64,000 nucleotides of DNA from Sipunculus nudus (GCA_026874595.1 CM049317.1:33502901-33566900); one strand, 5' to 3'. Numbered from the stretch's first letter, positions 32,342 through 45,700 are shown. A program made the numbers and translations. The notes: a model not told the origin generated them from the sequence alone.

Positions 32342-35300
32342 GTTTGGAGAACAATCACAGCACACGGCAGTTTTCGCTACGAACTTATTTCTTTCAAAGA
32401 ACCACCAACTCAGCAGAGTTTGTTTGTATTATATTTCACAAAACTTCCAGACAGGGGGCGACACGTGCTTCATTTATGTTCCTTTTCCATTATCGCTCCT
32501 TCACTGACTCTGATATTGGTGCCGGACCAGATATACCTTGACGCAGTGTTCACCGGACTTTGTTCTACCGTATGTATAATTGCAACTCATGGAATTATGA
32601 TACAGTGATATCGACTTCAAATCAGGTATATAAAATGGTATATTCTTACATTTAATGATGATTAATTTTATATCTTGTTTAATTTTATAATTGTAAAATG
32701 ATAGGTCGTTTTATAACTGAACATATATTATTATTTTTTAAGGCAAATTCATAACGGAGTATTATATAACCACTTCAATTATTTGTAGTTGTGAATACTT
32801 TATCGCATTTTTTTGCTCCATATTAAATCTTAAATATCTATTCCAAGCAGATCATATCAGAGCTAGAGGTTCGACTTTGTCACACAGATCCTAGAGACAT
32901 AAGTAAACAGATACGGTCTCCGTTTTCATCTTCTTTCATAATACGAAAAATGCAATATAATTATTTTTTAATCTCAGTTGTGTACTTAATCGAAAGGTGT
33001 ATTACATCGTCATATGTCTTTGCATTAATTTGGAATGTGGATGGAATACCTTGGGTTCAGGTTTAGTTGAACAATATGAAGGTCTGCAAAAGTTATAAAA
33101 AAACTTGGTATAGTTATTGATTTCTGTATTAAACGGTTAAAATATTTTGAATCATAATATTTGGAGCAACAATATAGATACATCTTATTGTATTCTTCAC
33201 AATTAATGGAGAAAGTTCTGAACAATCAGTTTAACCACTTAGGAAATGAACAATATTGTTATAAAAAGCTTTTGAAAAGGAAGGTATAAAATGTGTACGT
33301 ATATAATAATGCATACGTTAGAGTAAATCCATATGTTTATGCTAAAGATAATGCTTATCTGAATACGGGAATATGGATACCTATCACATGACCAACTGAA
33401 ATTTAGTAAATTGAAAGAAAATTAGGACGGAGCTTGGGATAAGGAAAAACAGGCTTTTTTTTTCCTTTATCTGATATATTAGGGTGAAGTTATTAATAGG
33501 TATAGGTTTTTGGAGTCAAAAACAACAAGTGAAAATGGTTGTTATTTACGATGCAGATAATCTGGATTATTTATATCCATGAGGAACTCACTTTTTTTTC
33601 CTTTTAATCTGACATGTCAAGGTGATGTTATAAATAGATATAGGCCTTTATTGTCGAAGACCACCTGTGCAAATGGCTATTATTAATGATGCATAAAGTT
33701 TGGACTACTTATATCCATGAGGAACTCATTTTGACGTGTCATTTTCAGGTATTGTGTATAATTTTTTTTATTTTTTCCCAACTAAGGAAGGGAAGCTATT
33801 AAGTTTCGTATAAGCAAGGATCACTGATCGTATGATCAAAATGGGATGTACGATATGTCATAATGTTTATGAGGGCTAGATTTATACTTTATAAATTATA
33901 TTTCTATAGAACCGAAGGGAATACGTTACATGTCACCATTAATTCTGATGTCCTGTTAAATTCAATATTCATTGATTTTTTTTGTTTAATGTAGAGTTTT
34001 ATATTAGTTTCTTTTTTAACTGAAATACTAATTCTGTTTTGTTAAAATAATACTGAATATGTACAACGTATTAATATCTTCCACGCAACTGGATCGTATA
34101 TTATGATTATTCACCTTTAATTCTTTCCACTTAGGGAGAGAAGTTACACAGGGACCAGGAACATATTATTAGGGAATAGTGAACTTATCTGGCTTCTTTT
34201 TTTCATTGCAACCACCAACCATTTTATGTATTTATATGAAATTGGAACGGCATACAGATACACATGGGTTTTGAAATAGTATAAACATTGCAGAAAGATA
34301 CTAGAACATTCATCTTTTACAAAAATTGATACTTGTATAATGCTACTAAGTTGTAACTTAGATCTGTACAAATATTATTTTGCTTATTTATTTTTTGGTT
34401 GTTAACAGTAACATTTATCTTCATATGTGATGGGCATTTATTGAAATTATCATACATAGGTATTATTCTGAAGAAAATAAGGTAGGAGAAGTATTTATAT
34501 CAAATATTGTAGCGATTTGGAATATTTTGCTCTTACTTTTTATAGAAACACACGTTAAGTGTTTGGGTTTATGGATATGCATTAAGTATTATACCCTTAT
34601 TTTAGAGGTGTAAAGATCCTACGATAGAGTCAGTGGTATAACAATTTTTTTTCTATAAAAAAGTTGTATTTTCGATATTGCTAAGCACATTCAGTAGTAT
34701 TTTAAACCTTTTAAATATTACAAAATAATGCCTGAGATGACAATGATGAGGCCCAAGTACTTTAAAAACAAAAAAAGGTATCTATTAATTTAATATCATT
34801 TCTTTGTTATAACTTGTCTTATCATGCAAAGAAATATATGGTTTAGTATACCATCGAATATTACACATAAGAATGGTTTCACTTGAATAAAAAGGTAGTT
34901 ATCGTGAAAATAAGTCTCCACAGGCAGCTTCCCATATTTTGGTTTAATCGTATAAAACAAAGAAAAAATGCCAGGTGATAAATAGTGGGAGTTTTAAGAT
35001 TATTTAAAATAAGTATCATATTAACATACCAGGAGGTCAGAAATGCATCACTGTACTAAAGAAGAGAAAAAAAAACAAGGTTAATTATCATATGAAAAGA
35101 AACAGTTACGGTAAAATACAACGAGGTGTTATTTATAATCAACTTGAGGAGACAGAGAGCTACCAATTTTCCTGATTAGTACTTATAAGTTTGTGTGTCT
35201 TACTTTTTTTTTCGTGTTAGACAGACGTTATCAAATACTTATTAACCTCATTTCATATTAGGAAATCGGTAAATTAAGTAGTAACATAATACATGATTGA

Positions 35301-35695
35301 TAAATAATAATAAAAAAAACTTCTCCATGCCAGGATACACATATAGTATATCTCAAAATTAAGGCAAGACTCACTTTACTGAAATGTTAAAGATATTCTG
35401 ATTCGGCACCAGGCAGGGTCTAACTTATATAACCAACTAAAATTATATTTTTTATAGCCTTTATGTCGTAAGTACAATTAGTATTAGTAAGTGAAAAGGA
35501 AAGATTGATGTTAAATACTGTAGGAGCTGGAGTCTCGTTCAGCACTGATATACAGCAGTCTATTATGTTCAGTGCCAAGGAGCAGCATTTCTTGTATTTA
35601 TGTCCTTACACACAAGCACAAATGCACAATTTTTCTGTATGTTATGTGTATGCAGGTATTTATTCAATTGATATTCTTAGATTCTATTAATATAT
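32342..35695 (+). other. LINE inter-ORF spacer, 3.35 kb
   Basis: AT-rich with no coding frame I can support. It contains a diverged direct duplication of ~130 bp (about 33465-33595 and 33596-33735), both copies ending ATATCCATGAGGAACTCA. No nested element with terminal repeats was seen. L1-type elements normally have at most a few hundred bases here. Confidence 0.7.
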
Positions 35696-38600
35696 ATGTC
35701 TGAGATAGTTTCATTGAATGTACGGGGGCTTGGGGATAATATTGAAAGAAGATAATCTTTTCATTGGCTACATTTGAGCAAAGCAAAAGTAATTCTACTA
35801 CAGGAAACACACAGCTCAATAAAAGATGAAGAAAAATGGAAGGCAGAATGGGGTGGTCCAATATTTTTTTCACATGGTACTTATAATTCAAAAGGAGTTT
35901 GTATTTTATTAAAAAATGATGTTAATTTTGAAATACATGACACTATTAAGAGCGAAAAAGGACACTTTTAATACTAGACATTACGATAGAAGAAATATAA
36001 ATGACATTGGTAAATATATATTGGCCTAATCAAGATAATCCAGATTTCTTTGAAACAATAATGGACCACATTGATTCTTTTTCAAATGATCATAGAATAT
36101 TAGCTGGAGACTTTAATTTATTGCTAAATAGTAATCAAGATAAAAGAGGAGGTAATCTTACAACACACGTTAGAGCACAAGCGATAATTAATATGTGGTT
36201 TGGTAATCTTGATCTAGCAGATATATGGCGAGAACAACATTCAGTACAAAAAAAGTATACTTGGAGTAGAACGAGACCTACACAGATATTGTGTAGATTA
36301 GATTTTTTTCTTATATCCAAAGGATTGAGCGGAAAGGTTGAAAAATCCTATATTTCCCCAGGCTTTAAAACAGATCATTCAATGGTCGGGATTAAAATTG
36401 ATTTAAACCTAAAAAAAAGAGGACCGGGCTTTGGGAAATTTAATTGTAAATACTTAGAAAATTCAGATTATACTAAACTAGTTAAAGAAACAATCAAAGA
36501 AGCAAAACAATATAATAATAATGCAAACCCCGCTTTATTGTGGGACACACTTAAATGTAAGATTAGAGGGGCTACAATTGCATTCGCTTTCAAGCAAACA
36601 AAGAGAGAAAAGTTTCACTGCAACAAATGGAAACTAGACTTGCTCAATTAGAGGAACAATATGGAAAGACATCTGATTTTAAAAATTTTACAAGATATAC
36701 ATGAAATGAAACTAAAAAATGAGAAAATCATCCAGGAGAAAACAGCAGGCGCTATGTTTAGATGTAGAACTAACTGGTATATGGATGGAGAAAAGCCATC
36801 AAAATATTTTCTAGGTTTGGAAAAAAGATTATATAACCGAAAAACTATTGTAAAATTAAGAAAAGGAGAATCTCTTGAACAAACGAATAATCAGTATTTA
36901 ACGGATGAGAAAGATATATTAAAAGAAATTGAAATATTTTATACAAAATTGTATTCATCAGAAATGTTAAAACCTTCCGATGAAAACTTGAATGAATTTT
37001 TCTCAGAAGATAATCCAAAAACCCTCTCAGAAGATGAAAAATTAAATTGTGATACAGAATTAGCAGAAAAGGAACTTGAAGAATGTTTAAAATCATTTAA
37101 AAATGGCAAAACACCAGGCACAGATGGTTTGCCTGCAGAATTTTATATTTTTTTCTGGAAAGATATAAAAAATGATTTAATGGCCTCATATAGATATTCA
37201 TATTTAAATCACAGACTTAACATATCTCAACGACAAGAAGTCATAACATTGATCCCAAAAAAAACAAGGACAACCTCTTATTGAAAAACTGGATTTTTGA
37301 ACTTTGACTATAAATTATTAACAAAATGTATAGCTATTAGACTTCAAAAAGTTTTGCCGAATATTATCCATTCCGACCAAACGGGGGTTCTACAAAATAG
37401 ATACAATGGAGAAAGCCTCTCGAGAATTTATAATTTAATCTCCCATTGCTGTAATAATAAGATTAAAGCCAATTTAATGCTAATAGATTTCGAGAAGGCT
37501 TTTAATTTATTAGAATGGTCATTTATTCAGAAAGCTCTTAAATATTATAATTTTGGAGATACTATTTGTCAATGGATAGAAGTCTTTTATACAGATATAA
37601 CAGCATGTGTTTTAAATAATGGTTGGTCAACAAAATGTTTTAAAATGTGTAGAGGTGTACGACAGAGATGTCCTCTGTCACCATATTTATTTATTATATG
37701 TGCTGAAATATTGTCTACACGAATAAGAAATAATATAAAAATTAAAGGTATAGAGATAAATAATGTAAAACACACAATTTCACAATATGCAGATGATACT
37801 TTATTATTTATAAGTGGTGGCAGAGATTGTATAAAAGAAACCATTGACCAATTTAATAGATTTTATCATGTCAGCGGGCTCAAAATTAACTTAGAAAAGA
37901 CTGTAGTGATGCCAATGGGAAACCATGAATACAGAAAAAATGATATTATAAATACGGGTCTACAGTGGAAAACTGGACAAGTAACAATATTGGGTATTAA
38001 GATAAATAATAGACTACAAAACTTGTATGAACTCAATTTTAAACCAGTGCTAAGAAATATAAAGAATTTGTTAAGTGTATGGAAAAGAAGAAAGATAACA
38101 CCACTAGGGAGAATTACTGTGATTAAATCAGAATTAATTTCACAATTGCAGTATCTGTTCTCACTTTTGCCTAGTCCACCGTCATCTTTTCTCAAAGAGA
38201 TAGAAGTTTTGTTTAGTAACTTTGTATGGAATAGTAAAGTAGATAAAATAAAAAGAACAATATTAATAGAGCCAAAAGATGATAAAGGGTTAGACATGGT
38301 AGATATCTGGTCCAAACTAAAAGCAACGAAAATCACATGGGTAAAAAGATTGTTAAAAGAAAATAGTAATTCAGGGTGGAAACAGTTAGTTAACATATGT
38401 TTAAAAAACATTACTAGTTATATATTTACTTGTAATATAAAAATTGAAGATGTAAAAGATGTCCCTCTCTTTAAAAAATTAAATATATTTTGGTTTGAAA
38501 TAATTTTAGAGTGGTGTGGGTTTAACTTTTGCATACCTGAAAAAAACTAATGAGTTTTTGAAACAATCTGTTTGGTATAATTCACATATTAAAATAAATG

Positions 38601-39435
38601 GCAAAGTTGCATTTTATAAGAAATGTTATGATGCGGGCATTCGATATATACAGGACTTAACAAAGAAAGAAAACAACCATTATACTTTCTGTAATAAAGA
38701 TGAATTACAAAGTACACTCGGTATCAAAATAGACACAATGAAATATAATAGTATCATGCACGCTAAACCACATAAATGGAGAAGAGATGTCAAACACAGA
38801 TACAGTCAAGAAGAACCATATGTATATAAGTTGATAAACTATTACAACAAAAGAGACCCACAAACTATATATATAATGTATCCATTGCAGTGACATGTAC
38901 ACAGCCGGAAAATACTATTTTAATGTGGCAAAAAAATATTCCAGAAAGTACAAAAGAAAATATAAATGAAGCATTCCATAACATTTATATTACATCAATC
39001 GCTACTAAATTAAGATATTTTCAGTATAAAATTCGACATAGGATCCTGGCTTTAAATCCCTTCCTGGTTAAAGCTGGCATAACAGATACTGATCTTTGTA
39101 CTTTCTGTAAAGAGGAGAAAGAAACTCTAATACATTTATTTTATGACTGCATCCATATTAAAGAACTTTGGACAAAGGTATATCATTGGCTTTTTGACCT
39201 TGGTATACCAAGAATCTTTTCTGCAAAAATAATATATCTGAACATGAGTTCAAATAGATTATTAGATAAAATTATACTTTGTGTAACAAAGTGCAAAGGG
39301 ACAGTATTATCAATTGATGCAGTTAAAAGTTTTATAAAAAAGTATTACTATGTTGAGATAAAAGTTGCAAGGTGTAAAGATAAACTCGGTCACCACGAAA
39401 TATTGTGGAAACCATTTATCAGCCAAATTAATTGA
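35696..39435 (+). pseudogene. LINE ORF2: endonuclease and reverse transcriptase, disrupted
   Basis: It starts ATG at 35696 (MSEIVSLNVRGL). The APE-type endonuclease motifs are visible: SLNVRGL, LLQETH, LAGDFN, RLDFFL and TDHS. Reverse transcriptase motifs follow: LIDFEKAF, GVRQRCPLSPYLF and the catalytic QYADD. The C-terminal knuckle is CTFCKEEKET...HLFYDC. Lesions: stop TAA at 35753, 1-nt frameshift near 35967 and stop near 35998, a compensated frameshift pair near 36610-36700 with TAG at 36649, a frameshift with TGA near 37282, and frameshifts near 38517 and 38885. The fragments collectively cover a normal ~1,240-residue ORF2, so it decayed in place after full-length insertion. Confidence 0.88.
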
Positions 39436-39703
39436 TTAGCATACTACTAAATTAATGCTATATGAGTATATAAAAACATAATTAGACCATTAGAATTTTT
39501 TTTCTTTTTTTTTATAGACAATTTTTATGGAGAACAACTTTAAATTACCTGAATGTTTATAAACACTACACCTGCATTTTGTACTTGTCTTCCTGTATGT
39601 CATACTTTTATATATTTTCTGACTTTGTATTTTTGTCTCTTGTATTTATATATGTATGGATGTATTTGTATTTGAACAATAAAAACTTGTTAAAACAAAA
39701 AAA

Positions 39704-39718
39704 AAGATCATAAGTTAC
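39704..39718. repeat. LINE target-site duplication, 3' copy
   Basis: It follows the terminal A-run directly and differs from the 5' copy at one base. Confidence 0.85.
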
Positions 39719-41159
39719 AAGTGATCAGTGCTTATCAGATCACATGACAATATCACAGAAAAGAGAATCAGGAAAAGAGAAACAGGAAATATTATAATGA
39801 GATAACGATTATTAAACAACATACGGCACTGCATTAAGCTTCATAGCACCAACGTAATTATTTAAAATATTTCAACTATGGCGATCTCTTAGTGTCAATC
39901 CTGTACTGTAAGTATAAACACTTCTGTGTTTCCTGTCGCCAGCGAATCTAAACGATATTTTGTGAGCCATTGTTTAAAAGAAGAGGCGACTAAACCGTGG
40001 CCCCTCATTTATCATGACCCATTTTGTATGGTAGAGAAAAGAACATGAACCAACCAAAATGGGTTAGTTTGAAGGGACTCAGTGACTAGGTCAATATCTG
40101 ATGGTTCGTCATACAATTTAGAGATTATTCTGTGGTCCATGCCGTACTAATCTACTAAATTTCGTCACTAGAATGATATCGCCCGCGTTGTTTGTTTAAT
40201 TTTCCTTTCCCCTTGAATCACGTATTAAGACTGTGAAAATGTGGGCTGTTACCCGTTTTCGTGTCTTGGGTAGCATTTGTGGGGAAATACGTATACTTAG
40301 CTTCTTTGTGAAGCCTATATGTCCAACCTGTCCGTGTCATCCCACTATATTTAATGTCGTCAAAAAAATTATTAACTTTGCCAATAAGGCCTCCTTGCAA
40401 CCAAGCTCGCCACAGACAGATTTTTTTTTTTATTGCCTAGACGTTGTCGTTTTATTCCTTTCTGTCACAATGTCCCGCGCCCTGACAGGTTTATTTCTGG
40501 AACGTTTTGTTAACCAATAAGGAACCTATCATTATGTGTACAAACTAAAATCCAGATATAAGAGGTCGCTTGTGGAATTTATTTTTTAAATATTAGGTTT
40601 TCCGTAGCCTGCACAGCCAGGGTTGCCGGCTTCTACTGAATTTCAAACAAAAGAGGCTGCATTAAAGGCTATCACTTTACCTGTTGTCGCATTTGTCTAT
40701 ACACATGAACATACTATTTATGGAAGAAAACAAAATGTCCCTGAAATATACTTTGCCAGCTTAATGTAGCAAAAGGATCATTCGGAATCCGAAATTCATA
40801 ATTGAAGCATATCATTTTTTTTCACCAGGGCCAAATCGAACGAATCGAGTAAATTCGGTATTCTGGATCAACCCTATCTTATCAAATTTCCTTATTAACA
40901 TTGGATCAACTCTTTGATATTGACAGACATTGAAAGTCTGCTGTGAATGGGATATCGATACGACCTCTTATGAATCAGAGTCAGTTACTTCTTTTCCCAA
41001 TTGTAAATTGATCGGATAGGGCAATCTTTCCGTCAACAACTATTTTAGTTTCCAATTTTGTATTTTATTTTTATAAAGGTTAATATGAAACCCTGTAAAA
41101 TACAAAGCGACACTCCGTCACTACTATTCTCGCATGGAGATTTTGTCATTATTTATTAT
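39719..41159. other. Intergenic, nothing recognised
   Basis: No homology to the receptor family or to element ends was seen, although receptor exons would be expected here if the orphan signal-peptide exon belonged to a whole gene. Confidence 0.55.
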
Positions 41160-41161
41160 TA

Positions 41162-42166
41162 CAGTAAAACCTCATTGTGTCGAAGTAGAAGGAACCGGGG
41201 AATTCACTTCGACACATCCGGAGTTCGAGACAATCGATATTCACTATATTCAAACATCTTTAGCCTTAATTATATCAATAAATACTGCACAAGTATACAG
41301 GGCCTATATTATATAGTTCTAACAAATGTTTGCGTGAAAGAACAACACAGATTTTTATAATAAATTTATTTATTAATAAAAAAGCGCACAAGTATCACCA
41401 AAAATGGGATAAGGAAAATCAGGAAAGTGAAATGGGAGCTCATACAGGTAGAAAGCACACAAATCATCAAATGCAATTTGTGTCTTGGTCTTGCAAACAC
41501 GTTCCATCCTGACCAGCGCTTTGTACTTTTGCTTAATGGATTTCACATCAGACTTGAGAAGGCCGCGACGCAATAACAAACAGGACACGAACAGTATAAG
41601 TGCATAAAAGTGAAGCAGTAAAGCAATATAACGTACCCTATATGGTACAAATAAGAGTCAGTCTGAAAGATCTCAGCATTCTCCCTTTATAAAGAAATCT
41701 GTGTATCTCAGACACATCAAAGAAAAGGATTCCATTATGTTGTTTTTTATAACTTCTCATTTCGAATTATGGCTTTGTTGGCGAAAGAAGAAAGCCCTGA
41801 TCATGAGTAAATAACTGGCCAAACAGGTACACAATGGAGCAGGTATGTAAACCATCGCGTTTGATGAGTAAGATCCTTGCCGGTATTAATTATGTAACTG
41901 GTCATCGCGGCGGCGGGTATGATTAATGGAGCGTGCACAACTGTTATCCAAACATTCAAGCGACATGACTTCGAGATAAGCGATAGAATTACTGGCTGGG
42001 GAGCAACAAAACACTTCGACACATCAGGTTTTTCGACACATCCGAGTTCGACACAAAAGGAGTTAAGTTTATAAGGTTTTAACTGTTTTTTGCAGGAACT
42101 CCACATTCGACTTCGACACATGCGGGATTTCGACTTAACCGGGTTCGACACAACGAGGTTTCACTG
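41162..42166. mobile_element. pogo/Tigger-like DNA transposon, 1.0 kb, degenerate
   Basis: TA target duplications (41160-41161 and 42167-42168) flank terminal inverted repeats CAGTAAAACCTCATTGTGTC and CAGTGAAACCTCGTTGTGTC, which differ at two positions. Further TTCGACACA blocks repeat inside each end. The CAGT(A/G)AAACCTCG start and TA duplication are typical of the pogo/Tigger branch of Tc1/mariner. A minus-strand frame at 41373-41588 contains IKQKYKALVRMER...KTQIA, resembling the N-terminal helix-turn-helix of pogo/CENP-B-type transposases, but it is short and broken. Confidence 0.78.
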
Positions 42167-42241
42167 TATTTCAATATATTTATACAGGGGAAATTATTTA
42201 GAATTCAATCTGTTCTTTCACTAGGCCCTTCTAAATTATAC

Positions 42242-42242
<1 letters not shown>

Positions 42243-42300
<58 letters not shown>
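42243..42300. repeat. (TA)n microsatellite
   Basis: Pure TA tract, close to the point where homology to the receptor gene ends. Confidence 0.95.
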
Positions 42301-42302
<2 letters not shown>

Positions 42303-42843
42303 GAAAAAAAGACCGGTTGCCTGTTATCCTAACGTGCTCAGCTGACTGAAGCTCCGGGATGGAGAGCATGCTTAAAACTCAGGTATGGCTACTTTCACCT
42401 GTGTTATTTAAATTCGCGCTTTCTCATTTGGGAATTAATATCTACCATATCAGGGATCTAAGGATTTGTCTCAGCGACACTAGAGCTAGATTCTGCAATG
42501 CATGCATTTAAGTTTATGTCATGGCGATGCGGCGTCTGTCAATCCGGCGTCCGTCTTCAATTCACCAAAATAAAAAAAAATGCTTCTTCTACTTAATTTC
42601 TACCATGGATTTTGAACCTGTATGTTTGGTCTCTTGAGATACCTATGTGATGAAAGTTTATTTAATGGAGTTCGAGAAAGTGTATTATATTTTGTGTTGT
42701 TTTTTTTCCAGGGTTGAGGGATACTCACTAAATTTACGACATTCTGTTTGTAAGATACAAAAGGAAGAATTCAAGCTCAGGATTAATCAGTTATAAAACA
42801 ATTTTCGGTGCTACTGTGAAAAGTAAAAAAAAAATATTCTCAC

Positions 42844-42940
42844 CATTATATTGTCGGCATTTTTGAGTCCACGCTGTCTGCCATTCCTGAACGATTATCA
42901 ATATAGCCAACAGACACCGTCTAAATGCCGGATATTCCAT
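42844..42940 (-). pseudogene. Diverged copy of the receptor signal-peptide exon
   Basis: It has the same 97-nt length, start codon and G|GTGAGA donor as 26363-26459. The frame is open: MEYPAFRRC, then a hydrophobic core and EWQTAWTQ. The intron sequence on its 3' side (42515-42840) matches 22790-23100 in intron 1 of the intact gene, but the homology stops near 42510 before any lectin exon, where a (TA)n tract and unrelated DNA take over. The exon is therefore orphaned: either a truncated duplicate, or the first exon of a gene whose other exons I cannot see. Confidence 0.65.
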
Positions 42941-43999
42941 CTCTAGTAACGCCAATTAACAAATACGCTTCCCAATCAAATCCGCAGATAGTGACTTGTC
43001 GTGCTGTGTATCTAGAAGTATAGATGACAGAGTTCAGTGTTGATTCACTCACTTGTTACTTCCTTGTCCATTGACCTACCTAATGCAGAAAGGTTTTGAT
43101 ACAGCTTATGTCAACACGACACGTACAGTCATGTTAAAATAGCTCAACGAGTGTATGAATATTAACAGGGTGTCCCAGAGATACACGGTTTCTCCTGGGA
43201 TTTCCCTCAGATGACAAGCTCTAACCCAGGTACAAAATGTCATCTCAGTCAGGTAGGTTAATATTAATGGTCTGTCGTTGGCACTTTATAGTTGTGTAAA
43301 TAACGGTATCAATGCGGTCAAAATGATATCTTATTAAGCCCTTAAGGTTTCAGATTATATGCACGGTTTGGGATAACAATAAGATAACCTGTCATTAACG
43401 CATTAGAGCGCATCTGTGAGGTTCTATTGAGGTTCCAATATTTTGCTATTAAAGCTACATGCGCCGACTGAACTCAATCCGGGAACTTAGATCTCCTAAA
43501 TCAACGCCTTAACAAACAAAGTACGTCCTTTAGAGACCGAAAGGTCAACCTCCCTGTGAGCAGGTCGATCAAGAGGTCTACTTATATAAAGACGAGGAGG
43601 TTATGTCTGTTTGCTTCTACCTTTGGACTCCTCAAGGCTCAGTGGGAATGCCAAGGAACACTGGTGTTTACAAAGCGCTAAGAGTAACGGCAACTCACCT
43701 TTTACAACTAGCAGGGTCAAAGTTCTCAACATCTAAAGATTTAATTCTTTTGAAGTCTTTTTTAGATCAGCTGATTGAAAGTCATTCTGAGCTAAAGAAA
43801 TCCCTTCTTTCCATCGTACGTCCGTCTGTCTCGCCGTCCCCATGCTCATCTGTCCGTTAACAGGGCATACATTGTAAAGGCTGGATCTAGAATTCTCCAG
43901 AAATAGGTAACTGCGACCTATATCCCTTGAGCTATGAGCTATCATCTACCTAATGAAAAAGGAAAAAAAGGATACAAAAGCTCCCAATATCTGAATAAC

Positions 44000-44625
44000 T
44001 ATAGTCCGTTCCAGTACCCCTGTCCACCTGATTTTTCGCGATTATTTATTTGTGAACCAAAGAACGCCAAAACTGTTTGACCTTGGGGAAGAAAGAGGAA
44101 AAAGCGTAATTAACTATTATGGAAATAATAGCCTACCTTATGTAATTTTCCTGTAAACAATTTAAAACCATTTTATGAGTAACTAGTCTATTCTTTAGTG
44201 ACATCTTGCCACTAATCTGTTAAATGGGCATATCAGGGGATACTGATGACGTCATAATAGACGTGACGTACTAAAGAGGCACCAACATTCACGGTACCAA
44301 TAATCAAGAGATTCCGACCTCTGTTTACAGCGAGAATTGTATTCTTCGCGTGCACGCGCTTCACTGTTACGTCACATTACTTTATATCCAAATCCAAGGA
44401 GGATAAACAATGGCCGCATATTAGGGACGCCATGAACCACGGATATATATGAGACATGTCAACCAGGCCGTAAAGTAAATAATATTTATATCTTAAGTAG
44501 GTAAGGTACCAAAAATTACGCTTTTGCCTCTTTATGCCAATGGTGCAAATTTTGTTTGCCAAATTTGTCTTATGTAGAGATAATCGCGAAAAATCAGGTG
44601 GACAGGGGTACAGGAACGGACTATA
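44000..44625. mobile_element. MITE with 46-bp terminal inverted repeats
   Basis: Left end TATAGTCCGTTCC...CGCGATTAT (44000-44045) and right end (44580-44625) are inverted copies with one mismatch. A TA-type target site is likely because the ends read TATA. 626 bp, no coding frame. It interrupts the duplicated flank of the orphan signal-peptide exon, so it inserted after that duplication. Confidence 0.82.
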
Positions 44626-44729
44626 ATGTATTTATTGCCATGATTCTGTCTATATACAATCAAATAGTATTCCATCATTTTCTGAAGACTAGGGGCGCCA
44701 CATTCTTCTCATTGTTATGGTTATTTTTT

Positions 44730-45700
44730 CTTTATTTTTGAGACCTTCAGATGAAGGAGTTCGTCCGTTGAAGGGGCACAATTCATAACCGTTAGACCTA
44801 GAAACTTCTAACCGTACTTCCTGAGAGATCCTTGGCAAATATTCTTTGAAAACTAAAATTAGGTCATGGTGACTTATATTTTGCGATCTACAGGCTGAAA
44901 ACATGATTTTGAGCAATCAGTCAGTCAGATGGGGCACAAATTTTGTCCGGTAGGCCTAGAATCTTCTTAGGTTACACTAACGATGGTCCATAAAATCTAC
45001 TTGGAAACCTGAAATGAGGTCACTATGAACTATATCCTCATAGTTATCGGGCTCGAAAGTACTGCCTAGAACAACCAAATTTGATACAAAAGATCCAGTA
45101 TCTGAACAACGAATGCATTGATTGCAATGTTTCTTTCCAATTATATTAATCATTGAATGTTTCACCATTTCCTGAAAACTGGTGGCACCACTTGTACTTT
45201 CTTTCTAATTTTTACGCATTTTTTATTTATTTATTTAAGTAGTCCGTCCGCGAACAGGGCAAATTCGTAACCGTTAAACCTAGAACCTTCTAACTGTTGA
45301 TCCAGGGAGGTCCGAGGCAAATATTCTTGGATCCTGAAATGAGGTATGGTGAGCCATATTGTGCGATCTACATGCTGAAAACATCATTTTGAGCATCCAG
45401 TCATTCAGATTGGGCACACAGAGTAATTGCTAGACCTAAAAATTCTAACATGACCTTCATGTCCTCGCAGGTCCTCGCAAAATCTCCATGGAATCGTGAA
45501 ATTTTGTCATGTGACCTATATTCTGTCGGTAACGGCAAATACATCTTAGGCAATCTCCGACGACACCTAAAATCGGGTCCTATATTTCTGACAGAAAACA
45601 TTTTAACCTTCCAGTCAGTAAGACAGGGTACAAAATTTTAAAGTCGAGGGTTAAATCTTCTGTCTTGACATCCAGGGAAGTCCTTAAAAAAAGTGCATGT
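44730..45700. repeat. Degenerate tandem repeat, ~160-200 bp units
   Basis: Recurring phrases: GTCCGT..(A)CAGGGCA.AATT, CCGTTA(G/A)ACCTAGAA, CATGGTGA, GCGATCTACA(G/T)GCTGAAAACAT and CAGTCA(G/T)TCAGAT. About five or six decayed units, with a further one near 43820-43930. Confidence 0.6.

Larger units (their letters stand above)
31298..39703 (+). mobile_element. Full-length L1/Tx1-type LINE (non-LTR retrotransposon)
   Basis: It is bounded by a 15-bp direct repeat with one mismatch, AAGATCATAGGTTAC at 31283-31297 and AAGATCATAAGTTAC at 39704-39718, and ends with AATAAA and a short poly-A. This is the classic signature of target-primed reverse transcription. Order: short GC-rich 5' UTR (~110 bp), ORF1 (31409-32341), a 3.35 kb AT-rich spacer, ORF2 (35696-39435, broken), and a ~270 bp 3' UTR. 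The shared target-site duplication is the main reason to treat ORF1 and ORF2 as one insertion despite the spacer. Confidence 0.88.

Noticed and set aside
36845-38411. Long minus-strand frames opposite the LINE
   Set aside because: Antisense shadows of ORF2; the plus strand carries the endonuclease and reverse transcriptase motifs.
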